NCBI GenBank assembly: GCA_028753945.1
Contig: JAPNXP010000009.1
Location: 1,178,001 to 1,242,000, forward strand
Length of the DNA: 64,000 nucleotides
Source: Hexactinellida sp. DTS-2022
Taxonomy: Eukaryota; Porifera; Hexactinellida
Direction of reading: 5' to 3'
Shown: one piece after another, positions 18,961 to 31,966 of the stretch
How the letters are laid out: each line of letters begins with the position of its first letter
Numbering within the stretch: the first letter of the stretch is position 1
Program-made: the position numbers and the translations under genes
The notes under the pieces: generated by a model
Told to the model about the DNA's origin: nothing
The model's database searches: none
What the model saw: only the letters and a program-made list of their open reading frames with translations

Positions 18961-21426
18961 TTAATTCAAAGAAGAGTCTTCTATCTCACTCCCAACCGCC
19001 GAAATATCTTCAGGCAAATCTTCGGTTAAATAAGCTTTCGAATTTCCAATTGTATCAATTTTCCCTTCAGTTGTACAACTCGTATCACCCAAGTGATCTC
19101 TTTCATTACAGCCTACTAAATGCTGTACAGTAGGGACATACTCCCATTCGTGCTTCAAACAGATCTCTTTCTTGTACAGTTCGAATACTTGCAGTTTGTA
19201 CTGTCTGAGTTCTCTCTTCGGGTCCCATGTCTCCAGCTGTTCCCCCTTACCCAGATTACTGGTCAGTTCCTGCAGACATTTTAGCACGTTGCTATCTCCC
19301 AGCTGTTCGGCAGTAGCCAGCGCTGCCCGAGCAGAATGCAGAGCGGCGCACTTCTCTTCGAATTCCCTACTCAGCTGTAAGCTCTCCTGGGTCTTCGCTT
19401 CTATGTCGAGCTTCAGCTGCTCCTGCTTCTCACTAACCTACAGTACATAGCTCAAGTTAGTTGGTTAGTCAGTACACTTAAATACCTTCTTCCTCTCCTC
19501 TGCGGCCTCTCTGGCCTCCCTATACTTCTTAACTTGTGTGAGTCCCTTCTTCACGCTGTCCAGCTGCCGCAGCTTGTCCTCGCCCTTGCTCAGGCCCCAC
19601 TCGAGACTGCCCAGCCCCTCCTGACACGCCTCTCTACACACGGACAGCTGGTCCACCTCAGCTGAGAGATTAGAAACACTAACGCTCAGTTCTGAGCTCT
19701 CCGCCTCTTCCAGCTGGGCAAATAGCGCCGCTTCCAATTCCTCCTGATACCCCTGTGGCTCTCTCTCGAGACTGTGGATTCGCTCCACCAGGAGGGGGGC
19801 GTATTTGAGTCGCTCTATCTTATCCTTCAAGCTCCGGCTGGCCGCTCTGTGCCTCTCCTCGAGAGAGGAGAACTGGACGCGCTTCTCGGATATTTCTTTT
19901 TCCTGGATTTCCAGTTCCTCCCCCTGAGAGGCCACAGCTGCTGTCTCCGCCTCGAGTCTCTTCTCCTCTTCCCCCACAGACTCGTACACCGCCCCGAGGC
20001 GCTCCTCGAGCTCTCTCAGGTCCGACAGCCCCTCCTCGCGGTTCGCCTTGAGACGAGACAGCTTCCGCTCCAACTCGCGGATTTCCTCTCCCAGTCTATC
20101 CACTCTCGTCTGCAGCTCCGCCCGCTGCTGGAGCAGCTGGGAGGTGCGGGCCGTGACGTCATCTCCCAGGATCCGCTGCTGTCTCTGGACGTGCTCCCTG
20201 TCCAGCCCCAGCTGTCGCTCCGAGTGGTCCTGCTTCTCCTCCAGGAGACTCAGCTCCCTCCGCTGCTCCTCGGTCTGTCGCACGTAGTCGTGCTCTTCTC
20301 TCCTTTTGGAAATTCATTAATATACAGGAAAAGTTAAATTGAAGTTTGAGGCTAGCTAGCTTCCAACTGCAATAAACTAAATATATATGCTGATATTAAA
20401 TATACAGATTAGTTGTGTTCTATTAATCTATACTATTAACAGTTGTGTTTGATTAGTATTCCAGGTACGAAGCTAGCTCTACTCAGTAGATATGTACACT
20501 ATAGCTAGTGTGTGTCCTCACCTGGCCTCTTGTTCCAGCCGGTCCGCGGCCTCCTGTCTCACTCCGCTCATCTCCTCCAGTCTGTCGGCCTCGCGTCTGT
20601 ACCCTCTCATCACGTCTGAGTAGAAACCATTCCACACGTCCAGGAGACTGTTTCTGACGTCACACTCTCTCAGTTCTCTCTCGGCACCCTCGAGCTCGGA
20701 GTTAAGTCTCTCAGCTGTTGCGAAGTCCTCCTGCTCCTCCGCCTGGCCGATAAGCTGATTCAGTTCGCGTCTCCGGCTCTGCAGCTCGCAGCGCGCAGAA
20801 AGCTTCGCAACTCTCGTCTCTATCGCAAGCTCTCCCGCCCGTCTGCTCTCCTCCAGCTCGCTCATTATCTCGATCAGCTGTTCAACGGATTCTCGGATGT
20901 CCGTGTCCGCCGTCCTAGGAGGGCCAGCCTCTCTCTCGGGGAGATCCACTGGTTCCTCAGGGGGAGGGGGGGAGGCCTCTTGAGGTGTCGGGGTACGGGA
21001 GGGGACAGACACGCCCCCTGGGAGCTTCGCTTTCCGAGTTTTCTTCTTCTGAGCAGATCCCACATCCGCGGAGAGGGGGGCTGGAGGAACAGCTGTTTCC
21101 GGCTCCTCTCTCAGCAGGGGAGGAGAGCTAGACACGGGGGGCGCTGGGGGCGGGGGCGAAAGGTCAAATTTGAGGTCTGAAAGAAGAGCTGAACTGGTAG
21201 GGTCTGGAGACTCCTCGGGCATAGGTGTTTGTATTACGTCATCAGCTCCGAAATCCATTCCATCAAAGAGGGAGGCGCCTCGCTCTGCAGCAGGAGTCTC
21301 CAGGTCAAACTGAGTGTCAACTGGCTGTCGGACGGAGGGGAGCTTGATGGAGTCTCCCTCCTGTCTGTCGGCGCTCTGGCCGGACGCGGAGCCCTTCCTG
21401 AAGCGGTTCAGGAATAACTTGGACAT
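18961..21426 (-). CDS. Coiled-coil protein with a UVR-like motif
   Basis: Three exons, 21426-20522, 20302-19486 and 19437-18961, join in phase to 732 residues. Residues 1-170 are Pro/Ser/Asp-rich and likely disordered (runs such as SPPPPAP, and a basic QKKKTRKAK). From about 175 to 640 the protein is almost continuous coiled coil. Within it, LNQLIGQAEEQEDFATAERL (about 230-250) fits the UVR motif (Ls-hxxAxxxEdFexAxxhR), a short helical hairpin found in UvrB/C and in some eukaryotic scaffold proteins. The tail is acidic. I do not recognise an orthologue; a scaffold or cytoskeletal adaptor would fit. It starts a run of closely spaced minus-strand genes, 227 bp upstream of PIGN. Confidence 0.8.
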
Positions 21427-21456
21427 CCCAATACGTTCTAATCGATTAGCATAATG

Positions 21457-21819
21457 TACAGTGAACTTCCGTTATAACTTATAACGAAGCGGATATAACG
21501 AAATGGATATTTTCCCCCAGAGCACTAAATGCATTAATTATAGGAATTTACTTATATAGCGATCATCGGTAGCACCGATCATCGGCGTTTGTTTTAAATA
21601 ACCTGGCTAGTTTCTACCGATGGTGATTTTATTATAAACATAAAAAAACAATTGGTAGAAAGTAGCCAGGTTTTTTAATACAAACGCCGATGATCGGTGC
21701 AACCGATGATCGCTGTATAAGTAAACTCTAATTATAGTACCCGCATATAACGAATATCCGGATATAACGAAGGAATTTATAGGTCCCAAGTACTTCGTTA
21801 TAACGAGAGTTGACTGTGT
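21457..21819. mobile_element. Pogo/Tigger-like MITE (TATAACGAAAT family) carrying a nested second MITE
   Basis: Outer ends TACAGTGAACTTCCGTTATA and TAACGAGAGTTGACTGT are inverted. The body has TATAACGAA blocks and CCAGAGCACTAAATGCATTA, as in the copies at 4092 and 55350. It is interrupted by another element at about 21546-21727. Confidence 0.75.
21546..21727. mobile_element. Nested MITE with long (about 60 bp) inverted repeats
   Basis: The left arm (GCGATCATCGGT, ACCGATCATCGGCGTTTG, AACCTGGCTA) is repeated inverted in the right arm (TAGCCAGGTT, CAAACGCCGATGATCGGT, ACCGATGATCGC). Each arm itself contains short repeats, so the whole can fold into a near-complete hairpin with a small loop. Confidence 0.75.
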
Positions 21820-21965
21820 AGGGTATTGTTGACTAATAGAGATATATAGAGCCATATCATCGCTGCATTAAGTTAAAACCTTATGATGTAATTATCAAGG
21901 ATCAAAGGGTGGGCCATAATCTAAGAGAGGATGTAAGATACACTAACTAGAGCTACACTGCTAAG

Positions 21966-23717
<1,752 letters not shown>

Positions 23718-23857
23718 TTACAAGTTGCTAGTTCGAGTCACTTCACTATTAGCGATTGTATTCAATGTATTGTACTAGTAGACGTTTGTAATTTAAATAA
23801 TAAATGTTACGGTAATTTATAATAAAATAATCTTTGCAATAAAAATAAATAAAGTGA

Positions 23858-26800
23858 TCACTTGTTGTTGTTGTTGAAGTTGTTTTGGTTGTTGTTGTTG
23901 TTTGTCTCATTTCTCTGTCTCATCTTCATGACAGGTCTCATCCATTTCATCTTGAGTCGGACCCAGAATAACACCTGGTAGATCCCCCACTCGTTAAGAG
24001 AGTCCTCCCCCACAAACTCGGTCAGCTGTTCCTGGGGCTCCGGGGACTTTATGAAGCTCTGTCTCGCCACGGACTCCACGGTCCTCAGACGCCGGTACTC
24101 GTGCGGCGGCTTCTCCCGCCCCAGCGAGTCGGGCAGAGACAGGTGCCGGGAGAAAAAGCTGCCACTCGACTCAGACCTGAATTGAGACAGTGGAGATAGC
24201 ACATCCGATTCGGTATCCTGCTTCTGGGCATCAGCTGACTGCTGCTGGTGCTGGGAAACAGCTGACTCCTGCTGCTGGGAAACAGCTGTCTCTTTCTTCT
24301 GGGCATCAGCTGTCTCTTTCTTCTGTAAATCAGCTGACTGCTGCTTCTGGGTATCAGCTGTCTCTTTCTTCTGGGCATCAGCTGTCTCTTTCTTCTGTGA
24401 ATCAGCTGACTGCTGCTTCTGTGAATCAGCTGACTCCTGCTTATGAGAATCAGCTGACTGCTGCTGCTGCTGCGGCCTACCAGCTGTCACCAGGAGCCCC
24501 GGTATCTTCCCATTGTTTAGGCTCGCCTCTAGGTTGCTATCGCTGGACACCAGAGTCTCGGACTCCTCGCGGATCATGCTGAGCGCGCGGTTGTGCGCGG
24601 ACTGTGCGCTCTCGCGGCGGCTCTCCTTGGGAGAGGAGGGGAACGAGGGGACGGGCTCCTGCACCAGAGGGGTGAAGGTGTGATCGTCTCGCACCTCTTG
24701 GAACCTGTCCGCGATGCTAGCAGGACTCTCGTCGTTGCTGGTCTCGGTGGATCCGGAGTTCTCCCCCTCCCGCTGCTCGGGACTGCGGATGGAGGACACG
24801 ACCCGCACCTCGCCCTCTATGGGGGAGGTGGTGTACTTGGGGTCCGAGAGGGGGGTCGGCTGGTCCTTGGGCGTGGAGTGCGGCAGCTTCCCGAGAGTGG
24901 TGGGCGGGTGCAGAAACAGGTTTGAGAGGCTGGCGCAGGTGGAGGGGATCGAGAGGGAGGAGGGGAGAGAGGCCAGGTTGAGGGAGGGCTGCTGGGGGAT
25001 GTGCAGGGTGCTGGGCTTGGGGGGCGGGGCACTGAACAAGCCAGGCTGCTGCACCGGTCGGAGATCCTGTGTGAAGTCAGTGGGCGGGTAGGGGTGGGGT
25101 ATCTGCAGCTGAGTGAGACGCAGCTCGTTGCTGAGACTGGTGAGGGCGCTTATCCTGGCGGTCTCCTCCAAGTGCAGCTTCTGCGTGAACAGCTGTTGCA
25201 GCCCCTGCAGCGCCCTGTGCAGCTGTAGCGTCTCCTCCGCGTGCTGCCGGCCGCTGCTCTCCAGCTGTTGCGCAAAGCGGGAGAGAGAGCCGATGGCCTC
25301 CGGCGTGTTAAGGAGCGGCTGCATCAGGGAGCTCAGCTCGATCAGCTTCTGCTGGGACTTGTTTATCTCGAGAGAGAGCTCGTCAGATCTCTGGCTCTGT
25401 TCCTGCTTCATCTGAAGCAGTTTGTTGCCAAAGCTCAGAACCTCTCCGCTGATGCTCTTCTCAGAGACTTGTAAGGAGTCGATTCGCTGGCTGAGCCCCG
25501 ATAAGCGCGCGTCCAGCTCTGTTCTGAAGCCAGAGAACTCTTCTCTGAGAGAGAGCACTGCTTGCAGGGGGCCCAGCTCTTTCGTCACGGATTCCTTCAT
25601 AGCGGTTAGCTGGCCAGAGGCCTCAAGGCAGTCTGATCTGTACGTCTACATAGCACACTGAATGAGTGAGCTCTATAACAGCAGGGTTATACCTTAATCT
25701 CAGCTGAGAGGCGCGCGCTGCTCTCCTCCAGACTGCTCTCCAGCTGCTGCAGCCTGAGCTCCGTCAGCTGGTTCGACTGGTGCGCAGACCCCAGCAGCTT
25801 GAGCAGGTCGCCCCGCGTCCGCTCCACCTCCGAGAAGAGACCGCTGACCGCATCCTTACGGGCGCTAACCTCCGCCAGTAGCAGGTGGTTAGCGCGCAGT
25901 CGCTCCGCCTCCAACTGGCGCTCCACGATGCTCACGAAGCTCTGCTGCTGGACGAGCAGCTTGCTCAGCTTCTTCAGTCTAGAGTTATGGGATAGAACAT
26001 CAAAGCGATACTGGGATTCTAAGTTATGGCTCACCTTTGTCTTGTATCCTTATCAATGTCAGTTATGGTCTTCTCGATATTCCCGCATCTCATTTCGAAT
26101 TGATCCCACGTGCTATTCGCCTCCCTCACCAGGATCTTCTCGAGCGTGTTCCTCTCTCTGGCCTCCGTCTCCGAGAGCTGCTGGATGCGTCTGGCTGTCG
26201 CTGACGTCAGGTCCTTCAAGTCCTCAGTGACTGCACTAAGCGAGGAGTGCTGCTCCGTGATGTTATCGGACAGCCCCCTCTCCAGAGCCGCGAAGTCCTC
26301 CTTCCACTTCTCGCTTCTGCCTAGAGTCACACCTCACACTGTGACAAGTTGACAACAGCTACGCCTATAAACTAACTTGCTACAGCTGCGCACAGCGCCT
26401 GGTGCTGCTGAGCACACGTCTCCTCCGCCAGGGTGAGTCGGGAAGAGATGCGCTCCTCGGACCTGCCCAGGCCGGTCGAGAGAGAGGCGAGTCCGCCGGA
26501 GAGTCTCTTCAGAGAGACGGCCCCCGCCTCCACGTCTCTGTTGATCCCCTCCAGCTGCTGCTCTGCCAGCTGGGAGGTCTGACTCACGCGGTGCGACAGG
26601 TCCCTCATGTCTCCGGCGACACGGCCTATGTTCGTGTCCAGCCGCACCTGGGAATATCAGTCATTACAAATACTTACTGTTTCGTACGATTATGATTCAC
26701 TGTATGATCGTGATACATATTAATGGGACAGTACCTTTACTCTATCACAATACAATACTAATGGGAGAGTAGGTACCTGATTGGAGAGATCCTCGTGAGC

Positions 26801-27106
26801 AGTGAGCATTCGCTCCCGCTCCACCTCCAGGAATGTCTGTCTGGTGCTCTGCCGCATGAAGGAGGCCATCTGCGCCTGCGTGGACACCAGCTGGCTCCTC
26901 AGCTGCGCGGCCTCCTGGAGCCCGGCCCCGCCCCCGTGTCCGATCTGCTGCAGCTGCAAGCGCACCATCCCGCGGGACCGCGCCGTCTCCTCCGTCAGGA
27001 AGCGCAGGGCTCTCTCGCAGGAGCACACGCGCTCCTCCAGAGAGACGGCCGGCGCGCTTATAGCGGGGAGGGTGCGGCCGGACGGGGAGTCGCTATCTCG
27101 GTACAT
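23858..27106 (-). CDS. Coiled-coil protein, possibly FAM81-like, with a Q/K-rich octapeptide tail
   Basis: Five exons, 27106-26777, 26647-26377, 26320-26035, 25978-25693 and 25645-23858, join in phase to 986 residues. The N terminus (SGRTLPAIS, then SLEERVCSCERAL) and the long alpha-helical body are faintly like FAM81 proteins, which also carry a GxTLP segment before coiled coils; this is a weak call. Residues 30-520 are mostly coiled coil. Residues 520-770 are Pro/Ser-rich and disordered. About ten copies of an 8-residue repeat of the type K-Q-Q-S-A-D-x-Q follow at about 780-870. The C terminus ends in Asn/Gln runs. FAM81-type and similar coiled-coil proteins often sit at cilia or in condensates; no function can be read here. 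Its start is 200 bp downstream of the calnexin stop. Confidence 0.72.
24190..24475. repeat. Coding 24-bp minisatellite
   Basis: Within the last exon of the coiled-coil gene, CAGCTGACT- or CAGCTGTCT-containing units of 24 bp repeat about ten times, encoding the octapeptide K-[QK]-[QE]-[ST]-A-[DV]-x-Q. Confidence 0.85.
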
Positions 27107-27306
27107 AAGTCTACTTTGAATGTGCAGAGAATTAATCCTAGAGGTTCCAGCCAGGATCACAGTCAAACCAGTGGATTGCAGTGGTGCCCAAATAATAGTT
27201 GGATTAATTTCTAGCAAACATATCATAAACTACCGTATACCACGGATAACATTACTAATAGAAGGCTAATAATCATTACTACTATCCATTAGCCGCTAAC
27301 GTATAC

Positions 27307-29052
27307 TCATGTGTCTTTACGAGGCTTGTTTTTCTTTGTTCGCTTCCTAACTTCCCCTTCGGAGGCGTCAGTGGGTTGGGACCCGCTCGCTCCCTCGTCG
27401 TCCTGCGAGTCCTTATCTGAGACCGCGATCTCGGGGCCGGCTCCGGGGGAGGGGGGCTCTGTCAGGTCCTCGGGGGGAGGGGGGGCGTCCGTCTCCGGCT
27501 CTCCGCTCGCCTCCTGCGGCGGATCGGCCTGCGGGGCCGCGGGTCTGGGGGCGCGCTTCTTGGTGGGACAGAGCCAGCAGCAGAATATGAATGGGAGGAC
27601 CAGAGCGGCCGCGTACAGGGCCCATACGTACGGATAGTCATTAGCTAGCTCCACGAAATAGTCAATGTAGGAATTAACCGAGCGCTCCCCCCTGGCGTCC
27701 TTCTCGATGTCGTACTTCATAATCCAACCGTCTTTGAGGAAGTGGTTCCCTGCCTGGAGCGAGTCCGTGATTAGAATATTATCGAAAGCTATTCCCTCAT
27801 TCATGGACCACAGCTCGAAGCCCAGCGCCACGATGGGCGTCAGTCTGAAGTAGGGCTCTGAGTCCTCGAAGAACTCCGGGTTAGGGATCCGTCTGGGGGC
27901 CCACACGCCGCTGTAGCCGGGGTTGTCTATCATGGGTGCGATCCATGTCCCCTTGTAGCTGGGGTTCGGTATCATGGCGGGCTCCCACTCGCCGCAGCCC
28001 GTCTGCTCGCACTGCGGATTCGGGATGAAGGGGGGCTCCCAGTCTCCGTCCTCGTCGTCGTCCCAGTCGTCGGGCCGCACGGACTCGGGGTCCGGGATCT
28101 CCGCGGGCGCGGTCTCGTCCCACGCGTCCGGCTTCACGGCGCTCTCGTCCGGGATGGTTTTGGGCGCGTCTTCGTCCCAGTCGTCCGGCCGGCGGGCCTC
28201 GGGGTCCTGGATCCGCTCGCGCTCGTCCCACTCGGGCGGCCTCTCGTCGCTGGGGTCGTCCACCTCTTCGGGGGGCTGGATGGGCGGCTGCATGTCCACG
28301 CGGATGTTCCCGTTCATCTGGCTGGTCAGGTCCACAGAGACGTCGAAGTCTCCGTTGGAGTGCAGCGAGAGCTGGAAGGCGTGAGACTTCTTGTCGGAGA
28401 AGAAGGTGGTGTCGCTGGGCTTCTTGCTGCAGTGCTTCTCCTCGTGCCGCCCCGAGAGCGGGTTCCGGTACCGCAGGATGAAGTGGATCTGAGAGAGAGT
28501 ATAAATAGCCTGGAATTATGTTATATAAAGCTGTCTTACCTTGCTGTCTACTCCGCACTTGTCTGGCCCGAACATGATGGTGTATCCGGTGTTGTCGTGG
28601 AACTGCTTCAGGTCGAGCTCCCCCTCCTGAGAGAGCAGCTTCATGTAGGCGCCGCCGCAGTCAAGCCCCTGCTGGAAGTTAACCTCGTACTGGACAACCA
28701 GAGTCTCGTCTTGGAATGTGAACTGCCTGTCCAGAGGGACTGAGATGGCGTAGTGCTTTGCCTTATCGCCCATGACCATTGAGTAGTCCCCTGGCCAGGT
28801 CCCGGGAACGGAGAGCTCGCTCAGGTGGAACGCTCCGTCGTACTTTGCTACGTCCGCGTCCCCCTCTCGCTTGCGCGCCTCCGACACCACCCATCTGGCG
28901 CGAAAAGCCGCGTCGCCGTCTGAGAACGTCTCTGCGAAATATACAACGGCAGTCGCGGGGACAGTGGGACGGGAGAACAGCGGGGGCTCCTTCTTCTCAG
29001 AGCGGAGAGGTGTCAAAACCGCAGAGAGACACAACACGAGAAGTATTAGCAT
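27307..29052 (-). CDS. CANX: Calnexin
   Basis: Two exons, 29052-28540 and 28488-27307 (51-bp intron), give 564 residues. A signal peptide (about 1-18) is followed by the lectin domain, with GGAYMKLL, DNTGYTIMFGPDKCG and HFILRYRNP. The P-domain arm has four type-1 repeats (IPDPESVRPDDWD and similar, about 245-310) and type-2 repeats (GEWEPAMIPNPSYKG and similar). The lectin fold closes with YFRLTPIVALGFELWS and IAFDNILIT. One transmembrane helix (YVWALYAAALVLPFIFCCWL, about 458-478) precedes a Pro/Glu-rich cytosolic tail ending in basic residues (RKRTKKNKPRKDT), usable as an ER-retrieval signal. Calnexin binds monoglucosylated N-glycans on new glycoproteins, so it is functionally downstream of ALG5, the next gene. 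Confidence 0.96.
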
Positions 29053-29278
29053 TCTAGTTTGTTCCTTCCAGAAGATTGGAGGAATCGACTAAATATATAT
29101 TGAGACCCAATCAGAAACTTACAAGTATTGCAGACTTACAAATGCACTGTGGGATACCGTATTGTAATATAATCTGCTGAATGAAGAAATACAAGCACAG
29201 AATGGTAATTAGCCAAGCATTAATTTAGTTACTTCCAGCTATTCAATCAAATAGAATAAACGAGCAACGTGTTATACA

Positions 29279-29745
29279 CCAGGTTGTTATTATGAACATT
29301 CAAGGGACCAAAAATCAGTGGCGGCGCCAGGGGGGGGCCAGGGGGGGCACACTTTTGAAAGATTCTTTGGAAAACAAATATTCTCAGATATTTTTAGCGA
29401 AATATGAACAATATTGAACATGAACAACAAGATCCACCAGTTTGAAATGCGAACGGCTTTCGATTCTTGGAGTTTTTGGGAAAATTGGGATTAGTTTTTT
29501 ATACTCTACTGGGAAAATATGTGGATTCTCGAGTCTCGACGGCAACTATGAATTCCTGCGTTTTTTTCTACAAAGGTGTGCCCCCCTGGGTTTAGGTTTG
29601 CCACCTGGTGACCCCCCAGCGGCGGCGCCCTGGCGCCGCCACTGCCAAAAATATGTTCATAATAGAGGAATGTTTCACAATAAGCGAAAACCTTGATACA
29701 AAATAAGCGAGTTGCTATTTTGGGACCATAGGGTTTTTACTGTGC
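29279..29745. mobile_element. Degenerate MITE interrupted by a hAT MITE
   Basis: Flanks of the hAT insertion share AAGCGA blocks and GGGACCATAGGG with the MITE at 3685-3864. The left end is unclear; the right end has TTTTACTGT. With the hAT insertion removed, the flanks join to GGGACCAAAAATATGTTC. Confidence 0.5.
29316..29644. mobile_element. hAT-type MITE, 329 bp, perfect 8-bp target duplication
   Basis: The ends are CAGTGGCGGCGCCAGGG and its exact inverse (17 bp), the hAT-style CAGTGGCGG terminus. Immediately outside, CCAAAAAT occurs on both sides (29308-29315 and 29645-29652), the 8-bp duplication expected of hAT transposases. No transposase ORF. Confidence 0.93.
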
Positions 29746-30165
29746 CGACTATACTATAGTGGCCCAGTATTGAAATCACTGCCTTTATTTCTATATTTTT
29801 CTCCGTAGACGGTGCCATGGCCAGAGCTTTATAGTTGATGAGCTGAAACTTAGCATATAGGTGGGATGTGACCGTCTAATTTGCACCTGGCGTTACGATT
29901 TTTGATTAACACATTTTGGACACATTTTGACACCTTAAATTTGTCTTGTCCATAACTCAAAGAATGTTTTACTAAACCCCTAATTTTTATTTCATCAATG
30001 GATTCATCATAAAATTCTGCGTCTGATGGGAGAATAAAATTTAAAATAATGGGTATAATTAATGCCATTATTGGGGTTTGAAATTTCTTTGTTTACTAAC
30101 ACTTCAGTTTCAATAAAACTGTTAAATCTTACTATATTATATTGATTTAAATTGTGAATTTGACC
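29746..30165. other. Unassigned AT-rich spacer
   Basis: No supported gene. A 72-codon minus frame at 29850-30068 shows no recognisable domain and may be a relic of an element. Confidence 0.4.
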
Positions 30166-30335
30166 CTTTGGGGACGCCCAGCGTTTTGGGTCCCCCGTCC
30201 CAAAGCCCCAGCGTTTTAGGGACCCCCCGTCCCTATATCGCTAGTGTTTTAAAGCTCAGGGGCCCAAAACGCTAGCGATTTAGGGATGTGGTCCCTAAAA
30301 CGCTGGGATCCCGAAACACGTTACACCGGCTTCTA
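30166..30335. repeat. CGCTAGCG/TTTAGGGA repeat cluster, short copy
   Basis: Tandem and inverted blocks of AAAACGCTAGCGATTTAGGG type, with GGGACCCCCCGTCCC, end in CGTTACACCGGC. This is the same end as the 1.2-kb element at 35340-36545, so it is probably a truncated family member. Confidence 0.65.
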
Positions 30336-30539
30336 TTTAATCGTAGTATTACTATAAATTGATTAAATAAATAAAATTAATTATATAAGGAATTTGTTGA
30401 CTTAACTCAACTCACCGCGACACCGGGGATAACATTGCTAAAATAATTGACTATTTATTTAATTTATTTAAATAAACATAATTAATTAATGGCATTAAAC
30501 TCAAAATGGTTTATGATAGAAATAAACTTCAAACTCATC

Positions 30540-30793
30540 AATCGTTCCTTTGTCCCGTAACAACTTGACAAATGGGTCTAAACACCTTGAGACGTTCATG
30601 TGGCGAAAAAATCCAAAATTGCAGCCTGTGCCGAAAGTATTTCCCTTTGGAGGCACTAGTCACCCAAACCATCAAAATATAGTGCCCCAAAGGGAAATGC
30701 GTCGTCGGCACAGGCTGAAATATTGGATTTTTCATACAAATTTTAACACTAAGCGAATGAAAAATTGTTCGCACTAAGCAGACCTGACTGTAT
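30540..30793. mobile_element. Hairpin element followed by a CAGT-type end
   Basis: At about 30609-30729 AATCCAA, CAGCCTGTGCCG and ATTTCCCTTTGG...GCACTA are repeated inverted, forming a long imperfect hairpin. The right margin, AAGCAGACCTGACTGTA, matches the 3685-3864 MITE end. Confidence 0.55.
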
Positions 30794-30985
30794 TGTATCA
30801 ACTACTTATGCTTGAATTAATTATTAATAATCTCGCCGATCAATAAATACTATTACATACCACGTAATCAGCTTGCCGCTATAATACCTTATAAACAATT
30901 AATGACGTAATGAAAATAATACTCTTTGGAGATAATATTGCATTCTTCAACACAAGCTACAAACTATGTTGTAAAACACAAGTAG

Positions 30986-31966
30986 CTAGTCTCGTTTCTT
31001 ATTAGGCAGATTGTAATTCCACAAAGCAAACGTGTAGCGCAGTCGAATAAAAAATATGTCTCGAGCCATCTGAAGCCAGCTAAAAAATGGTACAATTTTA
31101 GACCCGTCCACCTCCTTCCAGTTCACAGCCACCTCTTCGATAGGAATCCCCAGTCTCTGCGCAATGTACAGCACCTCCACGTCGAACGCCCATCTCTCCA
31201 CGTGGATACAGGGGAATATCCTGGCGGCCGTCTCTCTGGTGAACAGCTTGAATCCACACTGAGTGTCCTTTATGTTCCTGACACAGAGCAGGTACACACA
31301 GAGATGGAACCCGTGCATCAGCAGGTTCCGCAGGAAGCTCCTCTTGGCCACTGCGTCCTCCTGCAGATGAGCACGAGACCCAATCGATATCCCTAGTCCG
31401 TCCTTGTTAGTGATGTCCCGCAGTCTCTTCTCGACTCTGTCCAGGTCCGTGATGTCGGTGGCCGCGTCTGCGTCCGCGAAAAGAACCAACCGTCCCCTGG
31501 CGGAGAGGGTGCCTAAGCGCACCGCGCCCCCCTTCCCCCTGTTCCGTGTCAGCGTCAGAACGCGGATCTTATCGCAGCCGAACCGCGAGGAGTACTCCAG
31601 TGCCACCTCGCTGGTCTGGTCCCTGCTACCATCATCCACAACAATAATCTCATAACTGAAGTCAGGACAGCGCTTAGCGCGAGCCTGGAAATACTCCAGC
31701 GACTCGTCTAGCATGACTGGCAGGCGCTTCTCCTCGTTATAGGAGGGAACAACCACACTCAGGTCGAGAGAGGGAGGGTCATCTATGGACGGAAACGGGA
31801 CCCTCTCTCTCGTAGAGGGGTCCACGAATGATTTCTCCAACGCGTGTCTCAGGAGGTTAGGCTGCAGACTGGCTGTCGCTCTCAAGAAGACGTAGGTAAG
31901 CAGGAATAATACAAACACCGCAAGGAACAGGTAGAGTACTACGGAATACAGTGTCAGGTCTAACAT
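30986..31966 (-). CDS. ALG5: ALG5, dolichyl-phosphate beta-glucosyltransferase
   Basis: Intronless, 326 residues (human 324). An N-terminal membrane helix (about 5-28) is followed by a GT2-family glycosyltransferase domain. It contains VVVPSYNEEKRLP (about 71), IIVVDDGSRDQT, LTLTRNRGKGGAVRLG, the metal/UDP site LFADADAATD (about 163), and ISIGSRAHL, then IKDTQCGFKLFTRETA and ERWAFDVEVLYIA. ALG5 makes dolichyl-phosphate-glucose on the cytosolic face of the ER, the donor for the three glucoses of the N-glycan precursor. Those glucoses are later trimmed to the form that calnexin recognises. Its start is 182 bp downstream of the AARS stop. Confidence 0.97.
   Translation of the reverse strand: MLDLTLYSVVLYLFLAVFVLFLLTYVFLRATASLQPNLLRHALEKSFVDPSTRERVPFPSIDDPPSLDLSVVVPSYNEEKRLPVMLDESLEYFQARAKRCPDFSYEIIVVDDGSRDQTSEVALEYSSRFGCDKIRVLTLTRNRGKGGAVRLGTLSARGRLVLFADADAATDITDLDRVEKRLRDITNKDGLGISIGSRAHLQEDAVAKRSFLRNLLMHGFHLCVYLLCVRNIKDTQCGFKLFTRETAARIFPCIHVERWAFDVEVLYIAQRLGIPIEEVAVNWKEVDGSKIVPFFSWLQMARDIFFIRLRYTFALWNYNLPNKKRD

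Noticed and set aside
27881-28558. 225-codon Arg/Ala-rich minus frame
   Set aside because: It is an out-of-frame reading of the GC-rich calnexin P-domain and crosses its intron.
29850-30068. 72-codon minus ORF in repeat-rich spacer
   Set aside because: No domain, no splice partners and AT-driven composition.
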